A stretch of 64,000 nucleotides of DNA from the NCBI GenBank assembly GCA_938020505.1, contig CALIHR010000051.1, positions 1-64,000 of the forward strand, written 5' to 3'. A model generated the notes under the pieces. The model was given only the letters and a program-made list of their open reading frames with translations, was not told where the DNA came from and ran no database searches. Positions 22,914 through 30,550 of the stretch are shown here, one piece after another. The DNA comes from an uncultured Actinobaculum sp. (GTDB taxonomy: Bacteria; Actinomycetota; Actinomycetes; Actinomycetales; Actinomycetaceae). The position numbers and the translations under genes are program-made. Position 1 is the stretch's first letter; every line of letters starts with the position of its first letter.

Positions 22914-22957
22914 GAAGCGGCCTAGGGCTCAAGTAGCCTTGAGCCCTAGGCCGCTTC
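22914..22957 (-). terminator. Very strong hairpin terminator downstream of rplL
   Basis: Perfect 20-base arms at 22914-22933 and 22938-22957 enclose a TAGC loop; the stem includes CGGCCTAGGGCTCAAG. It lies about 130 bases past the rplL stop and would end the rplJ-rplL transcript before rpoB, so rpoBC needs its own promoter. Confidence 0.85.
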
Positions 22958-23086
22958 AGGCCCGAGCCGTTTGGGCGGGCTCCAGGCGAACCGTTTGGAA
23001 CCGCCGCCGCTTGGGCTTTTGCCTTGGCTTGCGCCGCATTGACGTTGAACAGTTTGCGCTAACGTGTTCGCGCCAAACCGCTCGCG

Positions 23087-23476
23087 TCACTTGACGGTGA
23101 CGGACGCGCCGGCGCCTTCGAGCTGCTCCTTGGCCTTGTTCGCGGCCTCCTTGTCGACGCCCTCGAGGACGGCCTTGGGGGCCGAATCGACGAGGTCCTT
23201 GGCCTCCTTGAGGCCAAGGGAGGTGAGGGCGCGGACTTCCTTGATGACCGCGACCTTCTTATCGCCGGCAGCCTCGAGAACGACGTCGAACGAGTCCTTC
23301 TCCTCCTCGGCGGCAGCGGCTTCTCCGCCGGCGGCCGGGGCTGCGGCGACGGCGGCGACGGGCGCCGCGGCGGTGACGTCGAACTCCTCTTCGAACGCCT
23401 TGACGAAGTCGTTGAGCTCGACGAGGGTGAGCTCCTTGAATGCAGCGATGAGCTCTTCGGTGGTGAGCTTAGCCAT
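23087..23476 (-). CDS. rplL: 50S ribosomal protein L7/L12
   Basis: L7/L12 forms the flexible stalk that recruits translation GTPases. The 129-residue acidic protein has the N-terminal dimerisation segment TTEELIAAFKELTLVELNDF, an Ala/Glu-rich hinge at about residues 36-60, and the C-terminal domain KVAVIKEVRALTSLGLKEAK. It lies 64 bases after rplJ and ends the operon. Confidence 0.97.
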   Translation of the reverse strand: MAKLTTEELIAAFKELTLVELNDFVKAFEEEFDVTAAAPVAAVAAAPAAGGEAAAAEEEKDSFDVVLEAAGDKKVAVIKEVRALTSLGLKEAKDLVDSAPKAVLEGVDKEAANKAKEQLEGAGASVTVK

Positions 23477-23540
23477 GATGGCCTTCCTTCCTGATGCCTG
23501 CTACGCGAGCAGATGTATCTGTTGATTGCGCGGCGCCCGG

Positions 23541-24062
23541 TCAGGCAGCCGCTTCTTCTTTCGCGCGCAGCGCGTCGATGGTGCGCACCGTCTTTGAGAC
23601 GGGCGCCTGGAAAACGTATGCCGCCTGGAACAGGGCAGCCTTGAGCACGCCTGCGGCCTTGCTGAGGAGCACCTCGCGAGACTCGAGATCGGCAAGCTTC
23701 TTGACATCGTCCTCCGAGAGCAGGTTGCCCTCAAGGACTCCGCCCTTGATGAGGAGTGCCGGATTGTCCTTGGCGAAATCGCGGACAGCCTTGGCGGTTT
23801 CGGCGATTTCACCGGTGACGAAGGCGAATGCGGTGGGGCCGGTCAGAAGGTCGTCGAGACCCTCGATTCCGGCTTTATTGGCCGCAATTCTTGCCAGCGT
23901 GTTCTTGGCGACCTTGAACTGAGCGTTGGCGCCGATCGCACGACGCAGCGTCTTGAGCTGCATCACGGTCAGGCCGCGGTATTCAGTGAGCAGCACGGCG
24001 CTCGAGCTCTCGAACTTCTCCTTGAGCTCGGCAATGGCTGCTGACTTGTCGGTCCGTGCCAT
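23541..24062 (-). CDS. rplJ: 50S ribosomal protein L10
   Basis: L10 anchors L7/L12 dimers to the ribosome and, with them, represses its own mRNA. The start is the ATG of MARTDKSAAIAELKEKF with GGGAGG just upstream, giving 173 residues. The rRNA-binding N-terminal domain (EYRGLTVMQLKTLRRAI) and the C-terminal helix that binds L7/L12 are present. A longer in-frame extension covers the leader RNA and is rejected. Normally rplJ follows rplA closely; here about 9.5 kb separates them. Confidence 0.97.
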   Translation of the reverse strand: MARTDKSAAIAELKEKFESSSAVLLTEYRGLTVMQLKTLRRAIGANAQFKVAKNTLARIAANKAGIEGLDDLLTGPTAFAFVTGEIAETAKAVRDFAKDNPALLIKGGVLEGNLLSEDDVKKLADLESREVLLSKAAGVLKAALFQAAYVFQAPVSKTVRTIDALRAKEEAAA

Positions 24063-24213
24063 AGGGCCTCCCTTCGGTCGTCTGCCGCAGGCGTCTGAAG
24101 ATGCAAAAGCCCCGTGCAGGCGCACGGGGCTGGAAGGTCCTCGTTGTCTCACCTGCGCCGGCCTCTTGCGAGTTTCATCCCGTTTGGCGACGGGCAACCT
24201 GCGGTCTTTGGCG
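24063..24213 (-). ncRNA. L10(L12)4 autoregulatory leader with attenuator hairpin
   Basis: The rplJ leader carries the hairpin AGCCCCGTGC / GCACGGGGCT (24108-24117 and 24122-24131) followed on the RNA by a short U-run, and upstream a GCGCAGGUGAGACA-like segment. This matches the general form of the actinobacterial L10 leader. L10 complexed with L7/L12 binds this region and adjusts expression of its own operon. The exact fold needs a covariance model. Confidence 0.7.
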
Positions 24214-24219
24214 TCGCTT

Positions 24220-24248
24220 AGTTTATTGGAAACACTTCCGATGCGCAA
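24220..24248 (-). promoter_or_regulatory. Candidate sigma-A promoter of rplJ-rplL
   Basis: Minus-strand TTGCGC (24243-24248), 17 bases, TAAACT (24220-24225). Transcription would begin near 24213 and produce the roughly 150-base L10 leader. Confidence 0.55.
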
Positions 24249-24334
24249 ACCGTATAGGCCTCGGCCGATCGTCGCTCTTAGGCTCCTCTCGGCAGACTGC
24301 CGTGCCTTCGGCGGAACGCCGTTCCTGCTCGGCC

Positions 24335-24949
24335 TCAGCCGATCGCCCTCTCGACCTTGTTGACAAGCATATCGAGCGCAACGAGGTTGTGCCCTCCGTT
24401 GGGAACGATGATGTCCGCATTGCGCTTCGACGGCTCCACATAGAGCTCGTGCATCGGCTTGACCGTCGTCAGGTACTGACGCTCCACGGATTCGAGCGTC
24501 CGCCCACGTTCGACGACGTCGCGCTTGATGCGCCGGAGGATTCTCACGTCGGCGTCGGTGTCGACGAAGATTTTGACGTCGAGCAGCCCGCATATTTCGG
24601 GCGCGGCGTATATGAGGATTCCCTCAACCACGATGATCGGCGCGGGCTCGATCCGCCTGGTTCTATCCGACCGGTTGTAGCTGGAGTAGTCGTAAACCGG
24701 ACACTCAACGGACCGCCCTGCGGCGAGTCGGCGAAGATGCTCGACCATCAGATCGTTGTCGAATGCGTCTGGGTGATCGTAGTTGAGCAGGCGCCGTTCC
24801 TCATAGGCGAGGTCGTCGTGGGCCTTGTAGTAATTGTCGTGGAAGACGACGGAGGACTTGCCGGGAAACCGCTCCACAAGCTTTCTCGTCAGGGTGGTTT
24901 TTCCGCTTCCCGTGCCCCCGGCAACGCCCACTGTCAGCGAGGCCATCAC
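24335..24949 (-). CDS. udk: Uridine kinase
   Basis: Phosphorylates uridine and cytidine to their monophosphates in pyrimidine salvage. The 204-residue protein has P-loop GGTGSGKTTL near residues 11-20, FHDNYYKAHDDL, the nucleoside-binding region NYDHPDAFDNDLM, and the lid-type RRIKRDVVERGR. The start is GTG at 24949 or the ATG one codon later. It is the first accessory gene between the L10/L12 and L11/L1 operons. No terminator separates it clearly from the rplJ promoter region downstream. Confidence 0.93.
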   Translation of the reverse strand: MMASLTVGVAGGTGSGKTTLTRKLVERFPGKSSVVFHDNYYKAHDDLAYEERRLLNYDHPDAFDNDLMVEHLRRLAAGRSVECPVYDYSSYNRSDRTRRIEPAPIIVVEGILIYAAPEICGLLDVKIFVDTDADVRILRRIKRDVVERGRTLESVERQYLTTVKPMHELYVEPSKRNADIIVPNGGHNLVALDMLVNKVERAIG

Positions 24950-25099
24950 GCGTCCTTCCGTCCGTATGCTCCCGATGTGCTTCGCAACTACGGTACGCGT
25001 CGGAACCGCCGCACCCCAATCCGCGCCAACGCCGCACGCCGTTTCTCTCCCCCCGCCGATTGGCCTTTTCCTGCGGCCGAATCGGCCTCCGTCGTCGGC

Positions 25100-26500
25100 T
25101 CAAACCTGCGGAACCTTGGCCATCGCGACCCCGGCGGCCATGAAGACGCACCCCGCCACGGCGAAAAGGAAAAGCCACTTCGATCGCTTTCCGTTGCACA
25201 GCACGGCCGCGAGCGCGCAGTGCAGGGCCACCGCGCTCATGGCGTACCGCCCAGACACGACGTCGAAGTAACCGCTCGTCGTCACGATTTCGCGCACCTG
25301 CACGACCAGAGCCGTCACGAACGGCGATATGGCCGTGCTCAGAATGAGGCCGCGCCTGTCCACCGCCTTCCACATGCAGATGGCCGAAACGATCAGAAGG
25401 ACGATGTAGAAAATGTAAAGAATGCCGGCCCACGTGAACGTGGCCCCGGATTTCAGGCCGGGCTGCAGGTAGAAGTCAGTGCGCGGGTCGGTCAGCCCGT
25501 AGGCGTCGATGAAGGTGGGAACCACGTAGTGCAGCGCGCTGTCTTTCAACTTGATAGTTGACAGTCCGTCGATCGCCGGAATGTATCCGGGGGGCGTGCG
25601 CACCCCCTGGAACTGGTTCCAGAACAGGTAGGGAACCGCCGCGGCTCCCACTGTCGCGCCGAAGATTCTGCTCAAGTCCTGTTTGTCGTCGGCCAGCAGG
25701 CCGAATACTTTCGGGATGAAGCATGCGAGCAGCACGACGCCTGCAACGGCCAGCATCGCCCCCAGGGAGACCACCCGGAATGAAGAGACGAGGAAGGCCA
25801 AGAAGGCGGGGACCCCCCAGCTGAGCTTGTGGCGGGTGAATATTCGCGCGCCCGCCCAGACTGCCGCGTCGCCCGCGAGAAGTGTGATCGCGTCGTTGTG
25901 GACTATTGCAGACGACGCCGCGACGGCCGGCGTCGTCAAGGCCAGAAGCGCACCGGAAAATGCGGCGAGGCGATTGACTCTCCACGCTCTGATGGCGAGA
26001 AAGAGGCCGGCGACGCCGAGGGCGACGAACCCCGCGGACACCAATCTAGCTCCGGTCACGAAATCGACGCCCGTGAGCTCGGAGATCGTCTGGCCGCCGA
26101 GCCCCGTTGCAAAGAAATAGGCAGGCGGATGGAATGCGTTGTAGTTCTCGCCCTTGAACGGCCACGACGTCGTGGGCGCACCCTTGTAAATCGATCCGCA
26201 TTCGGGAGGCTTGACGTCGCGGATCCCGCCTTCCATTCCCCGACAGGACCAGTCCTCCAGGCTTTGCGCAGCCAGTGGCTCTCCCTGAATCGGGATGTGG
26301 CCAACCGCCACCTTGCGGGCGTAATCGATGTATGTCCACTCGTCGTACCGACTGATTTGCGTGCCTCGGCTGACCGCTACGAGGCTCCACCCGAACGATA
26401 TGCAGATGAGCAGGAAGGCCAGGACGCCGTCCCGTTTGAAGAACGAGATCGCCCCGTGCGCGGCTCGACGAGCGACGCCCTTCTCAGACTCGCGGATCAC
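25100..26500 (-). CDS. Polytopic membrane protein, GT-C glycosyltransferase-like
   Basis: A 466-residue protein with one hydrophobic segment near residues 28-45 and roughly ten more. Between the first and second is an outside loop beginning SRYDEWTYIDYARK, with Asp-Glu at the position where GT-C enzymes carry their catalytic acidic pair. Later comes AFHPPAYFF, reminiscent of the HPP motif of family-39 glycosyltransferases. This suggests transfer of a sugar from a polyprenyl-phosphate donor at the outer membrane face, but the assignment is inference. The start is GTG at 26500. It is 150 bases upstream of udk, with no clear operon partner. Confidence 0.55.
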   Translation of the reverse strand: MIRESEKGVARRAAHGAISFFKRDGVLAFLLICISFGWSLVAVSRGTQISRYDEWTYIDYARKVAVGHIPIQGEPLAAQSLEDWSCRGMEGGIRDVKPPECGSIYKGAPTTSWPFKGENYNAFHPPAYFFATGLGGQTISELTGVDFVTGARLVSAGFVALGVAGLFLAIRAWRVNRLAAFSGALLALTTPAVAASSAIVHNDAITLLAGDAAVWAGARIFTRHKLSWGVPAFLAFLVSSFRVVSLGAMLAVAGVVLLACFIPKVFGLLADDKQDLSRIFGATVGAAAVPYLFWNQFQGVRTPPGYIPAIDGLSTIKLKDSALHYVVPTFIDAYGLTDPRTDFYLQPGLKSGATFTWAGILYIFYIVLLIVSAICMWKAVDRRGLILSTAISPFVTALVVQVREIVTTSGYFDVVSGRYAMSAVALHCALAAVLCNGKRSKWLFLFAVAGCVFMAAGVAMAKVPQV

Positions 26501-26800
26501 GAGTCAAGAGTAGGCGATGAAGCGCCTGCACACATCATCTTTTATCGAATCCCACAGAGCGCCGTCCATCGGCACATTCGACGAACGGTTCCCGTCTTCC
26601 TGATAGTTCGCCGTTCTCTCACGGGGCCGTGAGTCCTGTTTCAGCATGGCCGGAAAGCTCCGCCGAGAAACCTCACCGACGGGAGCGTCGTGCCTCACGG
26701 ATCGGGTTAGCCGGCTGCGCCATCAAGGCAGTCGATAAACCTCTTCGGCGCAGGCGCTTGTAACCGCAGCGCGCTCCTGGGCATCGGAGCGGGCGGAGAC
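26501..26800. other. Intergenic region with no recognisable feature
   Basis: About 300 bases between the GT-C-like gene and the small two-helix membrane protein. Short open frames on both strands lack ribosome-binding sites and similarity that I recognise. Confidence 0.5.
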
Positions 26801-27199
26801 CTACTCAGCAGGCGCTTCGCGAGGCGACTTCGGTTTGGGGATCGAAAGGAAGGCGACCGCAAAGAAAGCCAATGTGGCGTTAATGAGTGTGCTTCGCCCC
26901 TGCCGAGCCTCCTTGCAGGCCTCATGGATGGTCGGCGCCACCGCGTCGTCTTCAGGTCGCACGCTCGTGTTGGCCCCTTCTACATACTTTTTGATTTTCT
27001 GGGGACTCTCGACATCGAACCTCCCGGTCATCAGATAGAAATCGCCCAGGAAGTTCCAGCCAACCGAGTGGCATCCACGATAGCTGTTGTCGCTCCCGCC
27101 GGCTTGGATCGTGGGTGGGACGAAGAAAAGCCATAGGAAGACGACGAAGGCCGTGAGCGCCACGAGCGACCGAGTAATCAGGTATGTCGATCTAGACAA
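26801..27199 (-). CDS. Small membrane protein with two transmembrane helices, unknown function
   Basis: A 132-residue protein starting at TTG seven bases after AAAGGA. Helix 1 is at about residues 11-30 and helix 2 near 104-121, followed by a short basic tail, KPKSPREAPAE. The roughly 70-residue loop between them is predicted to face outward. It contains GCHSVGWNFLGDFYLMTGRF and a second cysteine in EACKEARQG. The neighbouring frameshifted gene encodes a clear paralogue with both cysteines conserved, so an external disulfide is plausible. No known family is recognised. It lies downstream of the frameshifted copy on the same strand. Confidence 0.65.
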   Translation of the reverse strand: MSRSTYLITRSLVALTAFVVFLWLFFVPPTIQAGGSDNSYRGCHSVGWNFLGDFYLMTGRFDVESPQKIKKYVEGANTSVRPEDDAVAPTIHEACKEARQGRSTLINATLAFFAVAFLSIPKPKSPREAPAE

Positions 27200-27365
27200 T
27201 TTGGTTTCCTTTCACGTTGTGCTTATTGCCTGTATGCGGTTCGGCCTTCTTTGACCACGGATCGGTCCGATTGCTGCTGATGCCCTGTGCCCTTTGGTCA
27301 AGTCTGGCCTTCGTATCGGTATCCTGCTCCGCGATGGCCTCGGCAGCAAGCTCGGGCAGGTCGAA

Positions 27366-27898
27366 CTAGTTTGATTCCGTACCTCGCCTGAAATCCGTCT
27401 CGTTCGTGTCGTCTAAGGTCGTGCCCCTTTTCTCTGTCATGAAAGCGGCATTCTCTCCTCCGGCAGCGGCCTTTTGCTCCGCGCCGCTAGACGTCTCACG
27501 GGTTCCTGCGCCGTTGCGCGACCTTCGCGGCTTGGGCACAGATAAGAACACGACGGCGAAAAAGATCGAGGCAACGATGATGACAATCCCACGCTCATGA
27601 CGTGCCTTATTGCATTGCCTCTGAATATTCCGTCTGATCTCGTCATTGACCTCCATCCTGTACGAAAGACCACCGTCTAAGTACTTCTGAATCTCTTCGG
27701 TGCTCTCGACGTCGAAAAGGTCTTGTGTCAGAGGATACAAGTCTTTGTTGAAGTCCGAGCCAACGGCGTGGCACGAGGAGTACACGTTGCCGCCAACTCC
27801 GCCCTGGATCGGAGGAGGCGTGAAAAAAGATGACGAACCGTAAAGAACGCCACAAGCGCCACAAGCACTCTGACCCCGATGTAGATGCCCTTATACAA
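27366..27898 (-). pseudogene. Frameshifted paralogue of the two-helix membrane protein
   Basis: From a TTG at 27898, preceded by the same AAAGGAAACCAAA site as its paralogue, the reading MYKGIYIGVRVLVALVAFF matches the paralogue's first helix. At a run of six A on the plus strand (27823-27828) the frame shifts by one base. The second frame continues FFTPPPIQGGVGGNVYSSCH and on to the stop at 27366. Joined, the product aligns end to end with the neighbour, including both cysteines and FFAVVFLSVPKPRR. The C-terminus is about 45 residues longer. This could be a true pseudogene, a phase-variable tract, or a sequencing error. The second part alone is a 139-residue open frame. Confidence 0.7.
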
Positions 27899-29216
27899 TT
27901 TGGTTTCCTTTCACAGGTCGAAATGGCTTGTCGACGCCTCGGAGAATCCAGGGGTCTCCGGGGTCTTGTTTTATGTCTTCAACTGCCTGTTGAAGCTGAG
28001 CCCTCGCTTGAGCGTCCTGTTCGGTGATCGCCGCAACAGCCAGTTGAAAGTTCTTCGCCTCATTCTCGACGTCGTCAGCGAGGTTCTTTATTAATTCGGA
28101 CAGACGAAACTGGAACTGGTCGAACGCGCGTGACGGCCCAACTTCCCCGATTCCAACCTCTTTATCCCTTCCCACACATGAATACATGGAGACCGACGGA
28201 ATTATCTTCACTGCACTCCGTAGATTGCCACACACTTCACGCATGGTTCGGGCTATGTTCTCCGCAGTCACGTTATTGACATTCAGCTCGCGGGAACGAC
28301 CTCGGTCGACGTCCACGTTGGCCGAGTCCATCGGATCCATCTGGATATCGTATGCGCTTCTGTTTTTAGCCATGATCCCTAAGTTATCGAATAAGACCCG
28401 CTCTATGCCCTTCTCACTTTTCTCGGTGCTTCGATCGATTCTTTTGAACACCGCTTCAAACTCTTTGATCGCCGAATCGTACGTACTCGCCTTCTTCGGC
28501 TCAGTCTTTTCGTCGGTCAAACTGTCGATTCCTTTAACCGTGACCCCCGCGCCTTCGAGAACCTTCTTGGTCGCCGCATATTCCGGAGAGACGAATAACA
28601 TCAGCCCATCGATCGCGGTCGAAACGACCTTCAAAGGAAGCTCTACTCCAGCTGGACGCTGGGCAGAAACCATATCAAACATTTTGATGCCTTCTGTAAT
28701 CGCCTTGACGACCGCGCGTCTCGTTTCTTCGAGCATCGTTTTCTCGGAGTTCAATGTGCCGCCCCATAAAAGAAACTCGCCACAGAGGCTGTCGATAACC
28801 CCCTGAAATTTTGATGTGAAAGAGGCGACTTTGCCGACAACTTCGCCGTTCATGGTGCCAATCCATGTTCCAATTTGACGAATCGAAGCATCGACGTTCG
28901 CACCGCCGTATAGTTTGGCGTTGACGGTCCGCGTCGGGCTCGAAATCTTGCGCGAAGCGTCCAACCATTTGTCAATCTCTTTCTCGATGCGCACTGGATC
29001 GGGCAGCTTGAGCCACGGTTTGAGAATGTCGCGAAGGCGTTTGCGCACCTTCTCAAACTCCGCGGTGCAATCGTCTTTGCCGAAAGGCGGAGGGGCAGAG
29101 TCAGTCAGGATTTCGCCGCCGCCGTCCCCTGACATGAAAGGACGCTTTATCTCGAGCACTCGACCGCCTTGCCCAGTATCTGTGCGAAAGGCTATCAAGT
29201 AGCTTTGGTCCGTCAT
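27891..29216 (-). CDS. Unknown helical protein, possibly a type VII-like secreted substrate
   Basis: A 441-residue protein from the ATG of MTDQSYLIAF, two bases after the upstream small gene. It has no signal peptide or membrane segment. After a short N-terminal part of unclear fold it is mostly predicted helical, with long amphipathic stretches (EFEKVRKRLRDILKPWLKLP; SELIKNLADDVENEAKNFQL) and a late Ala/Gln-rich helix. This composition is loosely like the helical bundles of WXG100/LXG-type proteins, but no WXG motif is in the expected place and no secretion gene is nearby. Its stop overlaps the next gene's TTG by eight bases. The region is more A/T-rich than the ribosomal genes. Function unknown. 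Confidence 0.6.
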   Translation of the reverse strand: MTDQSYLIAFRTDTGQGGRVLEIKRPFMSGDGGGEILTDSAPPPFGKDDCTAEFEKVRKRLRDILKPWLKLPDPVRIEKEIDKWLDASRKISSPTRTVNAKLYGGANVDASIRQIGTWIGTMNGEVVGKVASFTSKFQGVIDSLCGEFLLWGGTLNSEKTMLEETRRAVVKAITEGIKMFDMVSAQRPAGVELPLKVVSTAIDGLMLFVSPEYAATKKVLEGAGVTVKGIDSLTDEKTEPKKASTYDSAIKEFEAVFKRIDRSTEKSEKGIERVLFDNLGIMAKNRSAYDIQMDPMDSANVDVDRGRSRELNVNNVTAENIARTMREVCGNLRSAVKIIPSVSMYSCVGRDKEVGIGEVGPSRAFDQFQFRLSELIKNLADDVENEAKNFQLAVAAITEQDAQARAQLQQAVEDIKQDPGDPWILRGVDKPFRPVKGNQIV

Positions 29217-29218
29217 AC

Positions 29219-29356
29219 TCACCCGGTTGGATCCGTCACCGTACTTCGACGCCACGTAGGCATCAATTGCGACCCTTTGAGAAGATATTCCACAAGATCG
29301 CTGAGATCTGGTCCATACTCGTAGTCGTAGTCAGGATCGTATTCGATGAATGTCAC
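29219..29356 (-). CDS. 45-residue acidic Tyr-rich small protein
   Basis: Starts at GTG six bases after GAGGAG, a strong ribosome-binding site, and reads MTFIEYDPDYDYEYGPDLSD followed by LVEYLLKGSQLMPTWRRSTV and five more residues. The N-terminal half is strikingly rich in Asp, Glu and Tyr; the C-terminal half is amphipathic. It ends two bases before the ATG of the 441-residue gene, so it is almost certainly co-translated and may be its partner or chaperone (inference). No family recognised. Confidence 0.55.
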   Translation of the reverse strand: MTFIEYDPDYDYEYGPDLSDLVEYLLKGSQLMPTWRRSTVTDPTG

Positions 29357-29805
29357 GACCGCTCCTCTGTGAAAAGAAACCCTGTATTCTTGCGTGATTT
29401 GGTTGTTCAAGACGAACAACCCTGTGGTCAGTTGGATTTAAAATATCATCGACGAAACAGAGCTTCAAGACCAACTCAGAACTAGAGAAACCGTTCAGAA
29501 GGTCTGCAACAACGAGCAGGCGAAGTCGGTGCCAAAGGTCAAACGAAGTAGGACACCGAAGACCGGACGACGTGGGACACCGAGGGCTGGACGAAGTGGA
29601 CACGAAAAAAGCAGGACGACGTCGTGCTCTAAAGACCGGATCCCTCAAGACGGATCCCTCAAAACCGGATGAAACGGGTCCGGCACCCTCACCAGGCGTC
29701 GTCGCGGCTACGCAGATTGTTGACAGACGGCTTTACGGCGCACGACGATTGAAAAGGCGCATGTGGCGAAAAGGATGCATGCAGCGAATCGGGAAGGATA
29801 AGAAC
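29357..29805. other. Divergent intergenic region with tandem repeats
   Basis: These 449 bases separate the leftward unknown cassette from the rightward YbaK-like gene. They should hold both promoters, though I cannot pick convincing elements. The middle is taken by the degenerate 24-base tandem repeat listed separately, followed by a short repeat of ATCCCTCAA at 29640 and 29654. Confidence 0.55.
29543..29639. repeat. Four degenerate 24-base tandem units
   Basis: Units start at 29543, 29567, 29591 and 29616, each beginning ACGAMGT and ending near a GG. The first two read ACGAAGTAGGACACCGAAGA and ACGACGTGGGACACCGAGGG, plus four bases each. The third is 25 bases and the fourth more diverged. 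The period is a multiple of three, but there is no supporting start, ribosome site or protein family, so I treat it as a non-coding repeat. Confidence 0.7.
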
Positions 29806-30372
29806 ATGAACGACGTCGACATCCCAGGCAGTGGAACCTTGGCGACGCTGCCGGCCTTGGAGAGCCTGGAGCTGCTGGCAGCTCCGACGGCTGCCGCCCT
29901 TCAGGCGATCGCGGCGACCGAACCGGATTTGGCGGCAAAGGTCCGGGTGGCCGAGATCGACCCCGAGCTCGCCGACACCGAAACGCTGACCGAGGCGTTC
30001 GACATGGACCTCGCCCTGTCGTCGAACTGCATCCTGGTCGCCGGGAAACGGGCGGGCGAGGAGAGAATTGCCGCGTGCGTCGTCCGCGCCACCACCAACG
30101 CCGACGTCAACCACACCGTGAAAAGGACCCTCGACGTGCGCAAGGCTTCCTTCTGGCCGCAGGAACGAGCGGTGGAAGCTTCGGGGATGGAATACGGAGG
30201 AATCACACCGGTGGGAGTGCCGGCGTCGTGGCGCCTGCTCATCGACTCTCGCTGCGCCGAAGGCTGGTCGTGCATTGGCTCGGGGCTGCGCCGTTCAAAG
30301 CTCTTCGTTCCCGAAGGCTTCCTTGCCGCGCTTCCGGGCGCCGAGATCGTCGAGGGGCTCGCCGTCCAGTAG
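29806..30372 (+). CDS. YbaK/aminoacyl-tRNA deacylase-like protein
   Basis: A 188-residue protein with the YbaK/ProX fold pattern: an N-terminal part with LAADxxCILVAGKRAG-type strands, then RKASFWPQERAVEASGMEYG and GGITPVGVPASWRLLIDSRC. These match the segments that form the editing pocket. Family members hydrolyse mischarged aminoacyl-tRNAs such as Cys- or Ala-tRNA(Pro). Specificity here is unknown. The start is the ATG of MNDVDIPGSG, eight bases after AAGGA. It is the only rightward gene in the accessory block, flanked on both sides by leftward genes and repeats. Confidence 0.75.
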   Translation: MNDVDIPGSGTLATLPALESLELLAAPTAAALQAIAATEPDLAAKVRVAEIDPELADTETLTEAFDMDLALSSNCILVAGKRAGEERIAACVVRATTNADVNHTVKRTLDVRKASFWPQERAVEASGMEYGGITPVGVPASWRLLIDSRCAEGWSCIGSGLRRSKLFVPEGFLAALPGAEIVEGLAVQ

Positions 30373-30450
30373 CCGGACCGAGGAAGCGCTCATTCTCGAG
30401 ACCGCCGGCGGCACCGGAGACCGACGGGCCTGAAACCGATGGGGCTCGCG

Positions 30451-30492
30451 GACGATGAGGTTAGAAGACTAGACGACGGGGTTAGAAGACTA
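30451..30492. repeat. Two tandem 21-base units
   Basis: GACGATGAGGTTAGAAGACT plus A (30451-30471) is followed directly by GACGACGGGGTTAGAAGACT plus A (30472-30492), with two mismatches. It lies between the convergent ends of the YbaK-like gene and the RCC1-like gene. It could form part of a boundary element, but no hairpin is evident. Confidence 0.7.
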
Positions 30493-30550
30493 CGGGACCC
30501 GAGTCCGACGAGTTTCGAACCAGCGCGCCCCAGGCCGACGGCGTCGGCCC

